Notes under the pieces: generated by a model
Told to the model about the DNA's origin: nothing
The model's input: the letters and a program-made list of their open reading frames with translations, nothing else
Databases searched by the model: none
Shown here: positions 11,340 to 21,425 of the stretch, one piece after another
Numbering within the stretch: position 1 is the stretch's first letter
Layout of the letters: every line of letters begins with the position of its first letter
NCBI GenBank assembly: GCA_014529385.2
Contig: CM043966.1
Location: 101,535,587 to 101,599,586 of the forward strand
Length of the DNA stretch: 64,000 nucleotides
Reading direction: 5' to 3'
Origin: Adiantum capillus-veneris
Taxonomy: Eukaryota > Streptophyta > Polypodiopsida > Polypodiales > Pteridaceae
Program-made: the position numbers and the translations under genes

Positions 11340-12453
11340 AAGTGAACTCTCATGGCCTCCTTATATAGGGAAGGAGGGGAGGATTTAGCAATATTTCTAT
11401 TTGAGGTGAGTGTCCTACTTTGGTGACTAGGAAAATGGGGTGCATGTGACTGTGGCTCCCATCTTATCTCCTCATTATTTAAAATACCAGAGTCAATAGA
11501 GAGAGAAGATGAGAGAATGTGGGTGGGATGTAGATGATAGGAGATATTTACAATAGTCTAGCTTTGGCTAGACATAAGCTTATTAGGGAGAGAAGAGAGA
11601 GGTAAGAAATTTACAAGAGAGATTGTCAAAGGTGGATAGTTGTTGATGAGGATGGATCCTCCAAAAATGGTGATAGAATCACTCTAGACTTGCCAAGACC
11701 TCATTAAAAGATCCTTGTCTCTTGTAATCATGCTTGAAGACTTGTAGAACCATAGCCATTCTAGAGGGAAGAAAATTGGGGATGGCCTGTGTCACCATTA
11801 CACGGGAAAACTGGGGTCCACTACAAAAATCATATCTCCGTGTTCATGACTCTAAAAATTCTGAAAAAAATTGAGCTAAAAGTTGAGATCACGAGCTACA
11901 TCTTTCATGTTGAATGCTCCTTCAAATTCGGGGTTCTTCTCTACTTAAAAAATTAAGCCAAATAATGTATTATTTGTGGCTGCAAAGGTCTTTTGGTGGT
12001 CCCCTTTGAGTGGACTTCTCTCTTGCCTTCAAGTGTAAGCTCCTTCATATGTATGAAAACATGACCTAGAGTTTTGAAAAGATTGGCAATCATTTAGATG
12101 GAGGTATTATTGAAATTTGAAAGTGGGATTGAGGTTTGAAAATGAAAACTAGTGAATAAAATATTTGGTAGGGTGGAATAATATATATACATGAAAAATA
12201 TATTAGAAAATACTAAACTATATAATGTAATTTAGAATATATATATTTAATATTTAAGGAAATATCAACAAAGAAAGCTTACTTATTTATGCTACATCGT
12301 GATTGATTAGCATAAGTCTTATTTATTTAATAAAGGCTAAAACTTTTGTGAAAAAGGGAAGAAAAATCAAAAGTAACTTATATAATAGGAAATATTTTGG
12401 TAAAAGGGCAAAGATATATGGGGGGGTTCCCATGCATGGAAAAGCTTGCCTCA
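10515..12453 (-). repeat. Gypsy-A 3' LTR
   Basis: 1939 bp, nearly identical to 19138-20949 apart from an internal segment kept here. It holds a (GT)n tract at about 11309-11336 and, on the minus strand, a TATATAAGG box near 11365. This is the fuller copy of the LTR promoter. Confidence 0.92.
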
Positions 12454-12469
12454 TTAGCCCTCCCCCGAA
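12454..12469 (-). promoter_or_regulatory. Gypsy-A polypurine tract
   Basis: The minus strand reads TTCGGGGGAGGGCTAA directly before the 3' LTR. Gypsy-B has AAAAGGGGAGGGCTAA at the same place. It primes plus-strand synthesis. Confidence 0.8.
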
Positions 12470-12481
12470 GGCTAGAGGTAT

Positions 12482-13743
12482 TCATGCCTCTAGCGTTGTA
12501 CTTGATTCTTCTTCAATTGAGGTGGAGGAGTCTCCCTCCTCGGGGATTTCCATCATATGTGTTTGATCAAATCTCAAAAATTATTGCTTCAACCTCCATC
12601 CATTGACACGTGTTTTGTGGAGCCTACCATCTGTATCCATCAATTGGTAACTACCATTGGCGTAGCGCTTTCTAATGACAAATGGCCCCTCCCATCTGGG
12701 TGAAAACTTTTTATCCTTCCTAGTGCAAATCTGTTATCATACCGTAGGACCAACATACCTTTCTTGAGACCTTTTGCCCTAAGTCCCTTGTTGAAGGTAA
12801 GTCGACGTTGCTCTGACTGTGCTGCATAATAGTTGATAGCATCTTCTGTGTCTAGTTGAAGCCTCTCTAGATCAAGAATGTGGTTGTGGAGATGAGCATT
12901 AGGACATTCCACCTGCCCAGCTAGCACCCTGAGACTAGCCAATTGTACTTCAATGGGTAAAATGGCTTCCTTACCAAACACCAAGTGATATGGTGTGAAC
13001 CCAAGGGATGTGCGAAATGAAGTGTGATAAGCCCAAAGTGCAGCCATAAGATGCTTGTCCCAATCACTTTTGTGATTGTTTACATGCTTAGTGATGATCT
13101 TGCAGATCATACCATTTACCTTTTCCACCAAACCATTGCACTGTGGGTAGTAGGGAGTTGAGTGTCGTCGTGAGATACCTAACTTCTCCATTAGCTCTCC
13201 TAAAAAGTCTCCTCTAAAACCTGGTCCCCTGTCAGAAATTATTTCAAGAGGAGTGCAAAAATGGCAACAAATGTTTTCAAATACGAACTTAGCCACTTCC
13301 TTAGTTGTAATCCGGTTGGTGGCAACTGCTTCAGCCCACCTGGTCATGTCGTCCACACCCATGATGATATAAAATTTACTTGATTGGCTCCTTGGCAAAG
13401 GCCCAATAGCATCAATTCCCCATTTCTCAAATGGTTCATATGAGATTATAGGAGTCTGTGGCTCATATGTGAGCCTCCTATCCCCTGCCTTTTGACATTC
13501 CTTGCATGTTTTACACCAATGATGGACATCCCTATGTAGACTAGGCCATACAAACCCGGCTTGTAGAATCTTTCTACTAGTGATGTCAAGTGCAAAGTGT
13601 CCTCCGCAAACACCATCATGACAACTTGAAATGATTTCAGTGATCTCTCTAGAGAGAGGTACACGCCTAAGAATTTGATCCTTACCCTTGCAGTAGAGGT
13701 CGTCATTGATAAGGCGGTATTTTGTTGCCTTGCGCACAAGCCA
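12482..13743 (-). pseudogene. pol: Gypsy-A pol, part 3: integrase
   Basis: The zinc-binding part reads HDGVCGGHFALDITSRKILQ and then HHWCKTCKECQKAG. The catalytic core has WGIDAIGPLP (first Asp), IISDRGPGFRGDF (second Asp) and QCNGLVEKVNGM (Glu region). GFTPYHLVFGKEAILPIEV follows. Near 12730 a frameshift diverts the reading frame. In the other frame the C-terminus resumes with KTRVNGWRLK and FLRFDQ and ends at a TGA at 12482. No chromodomain is seen. Integrase inserts the cDNA into chromosomes. Confidence 0.9.
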
Positions 13744-15357
13744 CTAATTTTGGCCCTTAGTAAGATCCTTAGGGCACTCTCCTGTGTCCAATAAACTCAT
13801 GATGTCAGGCATAGCATCGCTACCTTGGAAGAGAGGCAGCTTCAATTTGATAGCACCCACCACTGAAACATCTTGCAGCTTCTCTCTAGCTAGAGCATCT
13901 GCTTCTTGATTTTCTGCTCGAGGGACATGATGTAATTGTACAACTTGAAATTTTCCTAAAAGTTCCTTGACTTTGCGCAAATGGCCTAGCAAGCTATGAT
14001 TTTTACAAGCCCAAGTTCCTTGTATTTGTTTTATTAAAAGCATGGCATCACCAAATACATTTAACCGTTGAATGCCCTGTGTCACACACCACTCTAACCC
14101 AAGAGTTAAGGTTGCATATTCTGCCTCATTGTTAGAGTGAGAATCCAAGAGATTCCCAATGGAGAAAACCTTATCCCCTTGCTCGTTGAAGATGACAATG
14201 CCTGCTGCAGCTTTGTCCACTTTCCTCTTGTAGGCTCCATCAAAGAAAAGAGAGTGAGCCTCCTCTACCTTAGGGACTTCCAGCACAGGTGTAATATCTT
14301 GATCATTTGGCTTTATCTTTATCTTCTTTTCATAGTGGCGATGAGTGAGAATACCTCCTAGAATGGCCCTTGTGGTGTTCTCCACTTGCATTGTGTAGTC
14401 AAACTCTTGTAGTCTTGTGAGCCATTTGGAAATCCTAGAAGGAACATCCATGTGCTGCATTACATAAGGAAATACTTCTTCCATTGTTAAGATTATGAAT
14501 GGTCTAGACAATAAATAAGAGCGAAATTTGGTGGTAGCAAACATTAATGCAAGAACCATGTGCTCCACTGTCGTGTATCCCTTTTCTGATGGAGTCATCA
14601 TTCGACTAGAGAAGTAGATAGGACGCATGAACGAAGTTTGAGGATCCTTTTGCATCAATACAGCCCCAAGTGTGTCATTGCCCACACTAGGGTTTACATA
14701 AAATGGCTCGTCCCACTTTGGAGGTGCTATGGTGGGAAGTGAAGCTAGAATTTTTTTTACCTCATTGAATTGTTGTCCATTTTCTTCACTCCAAGTGAAG
14801 ATCTCTTGATGGATAACTTGTTGTAAAGGGAGAACCACTTGGGAGAGCAAGTGAATGAACCTACTCAAATACCTCACCTTTTGAAGAAAAGAGACCAACT
14901 GCCTTGTTGTGGTGGGATAGGTCAAAGCTAGCAAGGCTTGAACCTTGCTTGGGTCAGCTTCAATGCCATTGGCCGAGATCACATGGCCAAGAAGAGTAAC
15001 CTTGCTTTCACCAATGTGGCATTTCTCCACATTGAGTTGGCCCCCCAAAGCTTGTAGCCTAGCTAGATCTTCATAAACTTTCTCCAAATGAAGAGAGCGA
15101 GAGCTATAGATACAAAAGTCATCAATAAAAACACGGATTGATTTTCCAAAGAATGGCTGAAAAACAAATGTTACATATCGCTGAAAAGTGGCTGGAGCAT
15201 TATTGAGACCAAAAGGCATAACTCTGTAAGCAAAACATCCCCATGGTGTGATGAAGGTTGTCTTCTTTTGATCTTCTTTAGCGATGCTAATTTGGAAGTA
15301 GCCTGAGTAGCCATCACATACGGTGTAGCGCTCATGTCCTGCTACCTCATTGAGAAT
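13744..15357 (-). pseudogene. pol: Gypsy-A pol, part 2: RT palm, RNase H and second (archaeal-type) RNase H
   Basis: The RT continues with FAYRVMPFGLNNAPATFQRY and the catalytic VFIDDFCIYSS. The adjoining RNase H has FYVNPSVGNDTLGAVLMQ, in which the expected first catalytic Asp is replaced. After a linker a second RNase H follows: LFFDGAYKRKVDKAAAG, HSNNEAEYATL, NVFGDAMLL and ENQEADALA, with the D-E-D-D residues all present. The frame ends at TAG 13744-13746, a CAG codon in Gypsy-B. Two RNase H domains, the second of archaeal type, characterise Tat-lineage gypsy elements. Confidence 0.9.
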
Positions 15358-16341
15358 TTAGTCTTGAAAAGGAAGAGGAAAATGGTCCCTCTTTGTGGCT
15401 GCATTAAGAGGCTTGTAATCAACACAAACCCTCCACTTACCATTCTTCTTTGGTGTGACTACCACTGGAGAAACCCACTCTGAGTCTTCAACAGGATAGA
15501 TAAAACCGGCTTCTAGCAATTTCCTCACCTCTTTGAGCAGGGCGTCTTGTTGAATTACTCCTAGCCGCCTGAGCTTCTGCACTATAGGTTTACTTCCCTC
15601 CTTGAGCTTAATGTGATGTTGAACTACTGTGATGCTAGTGATTTTATCATATTCATCAATGAACAATGTGGTGAAATTACTTAGCATCAAAATAAAATCT
15701 TCACGCTCCTTTCCACACAACTCACTAGAGAGCATTTGATGTAGCTTACGTGCTTCTACCAGAGGTTGTATACCTGGTGTCTCCCCTTGGTTTGATGATG
15801 AGAAATCAGGTTGCTCCATCTTCTTACGGTCCTTGAGAATGATCCCCATCACCTCAATGCTACTGTCACTTTCTTCACTCACTGTTGACTCCTCCTTTGA
15901 AGTGGTTGAAGAGTCACCACTAGAAAACTCATCCATAGAGGTTTCTAGACCCATGTCGCATTGCCAACCTTTCTTCATGTCGTAAAGTATTGGCCTCCCT
16001 TTTGCATCCTTCATCTGGATTATGCCGGTGTCCCAGTCCTGCTTAGCTCTCATAGCTATAAGCCAAGGCCTCCCTAGAATGACAGGATAGACCTCCCCTT
16101 TGTGTGGCATGACAAAGATGTCCACATCTACCTGGGTGTTGAATGCCTTTATCCTAACTTCATTTATGACACCAACACATTGAACTTTTAAATTATTTTC
16201 CATTTTGGCTCGGCATGGTGCTGGCCGACTCACCTCTAAACCCAAACGGTGCATCATTTTTTCACTCATGATGCATATTTGTGTGCCACCATCGATGTAG
16301 ATATTGGAGATGTGTTGCCCTTTGATGTAAGCATCCATCAC
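15358..16341 (-). pseudogene. pol: Gypsy-A pol, part 1: protease and RT start
   Basis: YIDGGTQICIM near 16290 is the retropepsin active-site region, with Asp-Gly-Gly in place of the usual Asp-Ser/Thr-Gly. ILGRPWLIAM downstream is the matching protease flap end. An acidic Ser-rich linker (DSSTTSKEESTVSEESDSS) leads to the RT, with HHIKLKEGSKPIVQKLRRLG and VTPKKNGKWRVCVDYKPLNA. The frame ends at a TAA at 15358-15360 right after FPLPFQD, where Gypsy-B reads on into the RT palm. The protease processes Gag-Pol. This part runs through the first RT motifs. Confidence 0.88.
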
Positions 16342-16555
16342 TGGTAGTATGTCATCTAGATTCCTCCCAGAGATAGCCCCAGCTATCTTTGGCTTTGGTC
16401 ATCTCGTGCTAACCATCTTTGTCCATTGTATCCTCACCCTAGGTGCTAGGTGGAGTAATTGGGGCCAGGTGATTTTTGGGCCCTGCACAGAAACATCTTG
16501 AACCAAATCATATGGTTTAGAACATTCACCCAAAGAGAAATCTACAATGTTAATT

Positions 16556-17746
16556 TTACGTCGTGACTTGGACGGATTTTTTGCTAGATTCCCCTTTAAT
16601 CTTCATCTTTTCTTCCTTTTGGGAAGATTCACCATGCCTAGCGCGTTTTACGCCTATGGCATCTACTCCTTTAAACTTGGTCTTACCTTTTGCTACTCCC
16701 TTGATATCCTCCTCCACTTTCTCCTTTCCTTTACCTTCAAGACTGATGACACTTACTATTTGATTGCCAACTAGTGGTGGGGGTAAGGATGGAATGAGAG
16801 GTTGTGGTGGTGGTGGTGGTTGTGGTTGAATGGGTGGTTGTAGGATTTGTATGGGTGGTGCTTGTTGTGGTGCCCTCGGTGGTGGTGGTCTTGCTCTCGG
16901 TGGTGAAACCTGGTTTTTCCTGGCTCCCCTGTTGAAATTCTGTCTCCTTGGGTGTGGACAGTAGTACATGCCATGACCATCCTCCCCACAATTGTAGCAG
17001 TGGTATTCTTGGTTTTGCCTTCGTTGTCCTCTTCCTTGCTCTTGGTTGCGATTGTGTGCATGCCCTTGTTGTATCAAATGGACTGAGAGATTCTCAAGTT
17101 GATTGGTGATTCGATTGAGCAGGTCTTGCTGATCTTCAATTGGTTCTTGTGGTTGAATCCTCTGGGCGACTGTTGTAGGTGGTGCTAGAGGTGGTTGGGT
17201 CCTAACGGCTTCCTCTTCATCGATATTCCTGGCTTGTAGGCGCAACTTCTTGTATTTAAGGCGGGCCACTTCAACTGCTAGCTCATACGTAGCAGGAAAC
17301 CTTCCCTTCACCTTCTCTTTAAGAGTTGGCCATAACCTAGCCACAAACCGATCTTTCTTTAGGAAATCAGGTGCCCCCTCATCCTCTCTTAGCGATGCAA
17401 CCCATCGCCCCCATAAATCTACAAACTTTGACTCATATGATGCCTATTCCAGCATACTGCCCTGCTTCAACTCTGTCAACAATTTACATAGCTTCTCTGA
17501 TGTTGTGCCCTCTCCAAAATGCTTGACAAAGGCTGCTCTTAATAAGTCCCACCGTTCCTTGGTTGCTTGTGCCAAGGCATTGTACCATGATCTTGCCTCC
17601 ACCTTCATTAGAAGTGGGAAGATGCGCAAGCGCGAAGCATCATCATCTCTCGCAGAGATGACACATGCTATTTCCAACTTGTCTAGAAAGTCTGCAGCAT
17701 CCTCACCCACCTTACCAGTAAGGTTGGAAATGCTACACTTGCCATT
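16556..17746 (-). pseudogene. gag: Gypsy-A gag (capsid and CCHC nucleocapsid), broken
   Basis: Starts MASVAFPT at 17746, the same as in Gypsy-B. A one-base loss about ten codons in shifts the frame, which resumes as GEDAADFLDKLEIACVIS. The retrotransposon-gag core follows (VEARSWYNALAQATKERW). TAG at 17444-17446 replaces the Tyr seen in Gypsy-B. Then come LKEKVKGRFPATYELAVEVA and a CX2CX4HX4C knuckle, CYNCGEDGHGMYYC, near 16980. A Pro/Gln-rich tail leads towards the protease. Gag packages the element RNA in virus-like particles. The two lesions are private to this copy. Confidence 0.88.
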
Positions 17747-17837
17747 GTGAGAGTGAGAAAATTAACTCGACTTAGAAATCTTCTTTAAAAAAAAAATAGA
17801 GATTCAATACATGGGTGCTCGGTAGATGGAAAACATA

Positions 17838-18065
17838 CTATACAAGGATGAAAATAACTACATCAAAAGACACTTCATGATTAATCATAGGGAGGATAAA
17901 GGGTAGAGAAGAGGTGTTTATCTCTTGCAGTTGTTCTCTACCAAACATGGTTGTAATGATCTGCTGATAAAACATCTTGCGGTCCAAGATTACTTTGATT
18001 GATTGAATTCGTTGTGGTGCATAAGTTTGGTTCCTTGCAAAAGGCTGATGCACTGGGTCCATCAC
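17838..18065 (-). CDS. Gypsy-A upstream frame 2 (conserved with Gypsy-B), unknown function
   Basis: A 75-codon frame with RIQSIKVILDRKMFYQQIIT then TMFGREQLQE, and PFILP, ending FDVVIFILV. Gypsy-B has RVCSIKVILDLKAHYQHVID then TMLGGERFFE, and PFVLP, ending FEVLIYVLV at 34212-34430. Length and end point agree and differences are mostly conservative. The frame ends about 90 bases before the gag ATG in both elements. No known domain recognised. A conserved exon or a small protein are both possible. Confidence 0.6.
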   Translation of the reverse strand: MMDPVHQPFARNQTYAPQRIQSIKVILDRKMFYQQIITTMFGREQLQEINTSSLPFILPMINHEVSFDVVIFILV

Positions 18066-18526
18066 ATGATAATTCGGAAAGGCTCTCTCCTTCGTGGTGG
18101 AAGGTTATAGTTGGAGGTGTAGAGCTCTTGGTAGTCGAGGTCAAATTTGTAGTACCACAGGACAAGGTTGTCTTCGTCTTCTAGCTCTAGGACTGCCCCT
18201 CTAGCAAGCTCTTGGAAAAGCTTGAACCCTCTCTCTTTGAGCAACTTCACTTTCTTGCAAGATAGAGTGCCATCTAGTGTATACACAGGTGTGATGAGGT
18301 AGGTGGTGAGTCTTACCACTTGTATTAATCCAATTTGGATGGATACATAGCAAGCTGTAAAGTCGTTATCATAGCCTTGATTCACAAGCAACATCCCTTG
18401 AAGGTGGAGGGTCTTGTCTTTCCGCCAAGCAAAACCTGTGTCAAAGACCTTGTCGATGACAAGCTCCACCATTTCACTCAGTAGACGACGTAGAATCCAT
18501 GCTGCTGTTTCTAATTCCTGGCTCAT
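18062..18526 (-). CDS. Gypsy-A-specific 154-codon frame, unknown
   Basis: Open from MSQELETAAWILRRLLSEMV to a stop at 18062, with segments such as LLKERGFKLFQELARGAVLE and DEDNLVLWYYKFDLDYQELY. Composition looks like a folded soluble protein. Gypsy-B has only an 18-bp gap at the equivalent place (34194-34212), so it is an insertion in A or a loss in B. It overlaps the start of the next conserved frame by four bases. No family recognised. Confidence 0.4.
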   Translation of the reverse strand: MSQELETAAWILRRLLSEMVELVIDKVFDTGFAWRKDKTLHLQGMLLVNQGYDNDFTACYVSIQIGLIQVVRLTTYLITPVYTLDGTLSCKKVKLLKERGFKLFQELARGAVLELEDEDNLVLWYYKFDLDYQELYTSNYNLPPRRREPFRIIM

Positions 18527-18810
18527 GAGATGAGAGTGAGGTATAGAAAGACTTTGGAGGATTTATACTTTTGTTTTGGAGACGGGGTGATTGTCGGCGC
18601 TGGAAAACCCTTGAATCTTTTGGTGCAAGGGAGAGGGAGGGACCACGCGTTCGTAGTAGCTTCCTCAAGTTGTGAAGGCTTGTTGTGGATGTAGGTGGAA
18701 TAGGTGGCAAAGATGGGGACGTAGATGTAGAGAAGCCTAGTGCTACTTGAAAGCCTACCGTTGTGAGAACGCCTGTGCGGATGTCGAGGGAGAGAATGAT
18801 GGCCTTTTCT

Positions 18811-19068
18811 TCACTTTGGGTTGCGCTCATGTCGAAGGTGCGGTTTTTGGCTACAATGTGAGCATGATGCAGCTTGTGCCTTGCTTTTACGCTTGCGGGG
18901 ATGATGAGAAATGTAAACAATCTGAGTAGGGAAAGAGGGTCTTACCACTTCTTCTATGCTAACAATACAACACTCTGGCAAGAGTGTCTTGATGACTTGT
19001 GTCAAACCTGCTTGAAGCTCCTCCTCTTCAGTGGTCCAATTAGAGAATTCAAGAAGCCACTTGTCCAT
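18811..19068 (-). CDS. Gypsy-A upstream frame 1 (conserved with Gypsy-B), unknown function
   Basis: An 85-codon frame starting with ATG 50 bases downstream of the primer-binding site. Its start, MDKWLLEFSNWTTEEEELQA, aligns with MDEWLAGFANWTIEEEELQA at 33729 in Gypsy-B. Both copies later turn basic (HHPRKRKSKAQA here, PRRRRRRSKPCP there). It lies between the LTR and gag, where Ogre/Tat elements carry an extra ORF. No domain recognised. Conservation of a specific protein start between two diverged copies suggests it was translated. The downstream continuation is in another frame and less clear. Confidence 0.55.
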   Translation of the reverse strand: MDKWLLEFSNWTTEEEELQAGLTQVIKTLLPECCIVSIEEVVRPSFPTQIVYISHHPRKRKSKAQAASCSHCSQKPHLRHERNPK

Positions 19069-19118
19069 GAAGACAAGTAAACATGTCAGCCTTGTAAACT
19101 GAAGGTTTCAAGAGCCCT

Positions 19119-19135
19119 CCTCAGTGGGGGCACCA
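19119..19135 (-). promoter_or_regulatory. Gypsy-A primer-binding site
   Basis: Two bases inside the 5' LTR the minus strand reads TGGTGCCCCCACTGAGG. It starts with TGG, complementary to a tRNA CCA end, and matches the Gypsy-B site at 15 of 17 bases. I cannot name the tRNA. Confidence 0.7.
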
Positions 19136-19137
19136 AA

Positions 19138-20949
19138 TGAGAGGCGGAAGTTAAAAATAGACCCGGTGGCCTCTACACCAAGACTATGCACAATGGCCTC
19201 ATCATGGGGGATACACAATAGGGGCACCACCTAGCAAGATATGCGGCTAGGACGCATACATATACACAATGAAGCATGCCATGGAAAACAATTTCAAGAT
19301 CCACGTCCAAATGTGGAATGGGGTGGTCGGAGAATAAGGTGAGAGGAGTGGTGAATGAGTGAGAATGGGCTTGCTACTCGTGCATGTTAGTAAGGAAGAT
19401 AATGAGGTAGGGGAAACTTGCGAGTATGCTCACTTATCATACAAGAGGTGGCGAATCCGCACACCTCAAGATGGAAGTAGCAAGATGATAGGAATATGAG
19501 AGGGAGAGAGAGAGTGTGTGTGTATGGTGGCGAATCCGCACACCTTTACATAAGCAGAAAAAAAAGACAAGGAACAAGCATATACCATACTCACAATGAG
19601 ATGTATCCAAAGCGACACAAAGTATGGCACCAAGATGGACTGTGTTGATTGCTTGCAAAAGATGAATACAATAGGTAGCGTATGGTAGGAAAATGAGAAG
19701 GGGACAAGATCGTAGGAGGCATAATGGAGAGATGGGAGTTGATGGCGAGGAATATCATGAGTGTGTCCACCCTTCTTCTTCTTGAAATTGTGCCTTCAAC
19801 CCTTAATTACAAGTGGTGTGGAGGTGTGGTGCTCATTTTTTGTGCATGGTGATATAGGGAAGGAGGGGAGGATTTAGCAATATTTCTATTTGAGGTGAGT
19901 GTCCCACTTTGGTGACTAGGAAAATGGGGTGCATGTGACTGTGGCTCCCTTCTTGTCTCCTCATTATTTAAAATACTAGAGTCAATAGAGAGAGAGGATG
20001 AGAGAATGTGGGTAGGATGTAGAGGATAGGAAATATTTACAATAGTCTAGCTTTGGCTAGACATAAGCTTATTAGGGAGAGAAGAGAGAGGTAAGAAATT
20101 TACAAGAGAGATTGTCAAAGGTGGATAGTTGTTGATGAGGATGGATCCTCCAAAAATGGTGATAGAATCACTCTAGATTTGACAAGACCTCATTAAAAGA
20201 GCCTCGTCTCTTGTAATCAATCTTGAAGACTTGTAGAACCATAGCCATTCTAGAGGGAAGAAAATTGAGGATGGCCTGTGTCAACATTACACGAGAAAAC
20301 TGGGGTCCACTACAAAAATCATATCTCCGTGTTCATAAGTCCAAAAATTCTTAAAAAAATTGAGCTAAAAGTTGAGATCATGAGCTACATCTTTCATGTT
20401 GAACTCTCCTTCAGATTCGGGGTTCTTCTCTACTTAAAAAATTCAGCCAAATAATGTATTATTTGTGGCTACAAAGGTCTTTTGGTGGTCTCCTTTGAGT
20501 GGACTTCTCTCTTGCCTTCAAGTGTAAGCTCCTTCATGTGTATGAAAACATGACCTAGAGTTTTGAAAAGATTGGCAATCATCTAGATGGAGGTATTATT
20601 GAAATTTGAAAGTGGGGTTGAGGTTTGAAAATGAAAAGTAGTGAATAAAATATTTGGTAGGGTGGAATAATATATATACATAAAAAATATATTAGAAAAT
20701 ACTAAACTATATAATGTAATTTAGAATATATATATTTAATATTTAAGGTCAAAAGAGATATCAACAAAGAAAGCTTACTTATTTATGCTACATCGTGATT
20801 GATTAGCATAAGTCTTATTTATTTAATAAAGACTAAAACTTTTGTGAAAAAGGGAAGAAAAATCAAAAGTAACTTATATAATAGGAAATATTTTGGTAAA
20901 AGGGCAAAGATATATGGGGGGGTTCCCATGCATGGAAAAGCTTGCCTCA
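19138..20949 (-). repeat. Gypsy-A 5' LTR (internal deletion at the TATA region)
   Basis: 1812 bp. Relative to the 3' LTR it lacks about 135 bp. Here CATGGTGAT joins ATAGGGAAGG at about 19850-19862. On the minus strand the deletion changes the CCCTATATAAGG box to CCCTATATCACC and removes the segment just downstream, including the GT tract. Confidence 0.9.
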
Positions 20950-21335
20950 ACACTAATGCTTGCATTAGTGTGTGCTTGGACACAAATTAGTGTGTAGAAA
21001 CTAACTAATGCGTGTGTGTATAATGCATGTACACACTAATACGGGCATATGTGTGTGATTGTGAAAAAAATAGTGTGTGAAAACACACTAATTTGTGCAC
21101 AATCACACACTAATGCAAGCATTAGTGTGTGTATAATGCATGCACACAATAATGCAAGCATAAGTGTGTGCTTGGGAACAAATTAGTGTGTAAAAACTAA
21201 CTAATGCATGCACGCACTAATGCGTACATTAGTGTGTGATTGTGCACAAAATAGTGTGTGAAAACACATTATTTTGTGCACAATCACACACTAATGCAAG
21301 CATTAGTGTGTGATTACGCACAAAATAGTGTGTGT
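20950..21335. repeat. Palindromic minisatellite, right part
   Basis: Continues the array broken at 10515: ACACTAATGCTTGCATTAGTGTGTG-type dyads with TGTGCACAAAATAGTGTG units. The first bases (ACACTAATGC) complete a unit cut at the left flank. Confidence 0.85.
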
Positions 21336-21425
21336 GTGTGCGTGTGTGTACAATGTGTGTGCATGTTAGTGCATGTGTGTGTGTGCATGTGTGTGTGTGT
21401 ATGTGTTTGCGTGTGTGTGTGTAGA
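21336..21425. repeat. (TG)n-rich microsatellite
   Basis: Interrupted TG repeats with CATG and CGTG variants. Open frames here are artefacts. Confidence 0.9.

Larger units (their letters stand above)
10515..20949 (-). mobile_element. Gypsy-A: Tat-like Ty3/gypsy LTR retrotransposon
   Basis: Two LTRs (10515-12453 and 19138-20949) with plus-strand ends TGAGAGG and GCCTCA flank gag, protease, RT, two RNase H domains and integrase, in the Ty3/gypsy order on the minus strand. ACAC abuts both outer ends, giving a 4-bp target duplication. A primer-binding site and polypurine tract sit where expected. Two small reading frames and a 154-codon frame precede gag. No chromodomain is visible. Dual RNase H and coding sequence upstream of gag are hallmarks of the Tat/Ogre group. 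Stops in gag and pol and a deletion in the 5' LTR make it inactive. Confidence 0.92.

Noticed and set aside
16737-17061. His/Thr-rich proteins on the minus strand
   Set aside because: Shadow frames of the Pro/Gln-rich tail of Gypsy-A gag.
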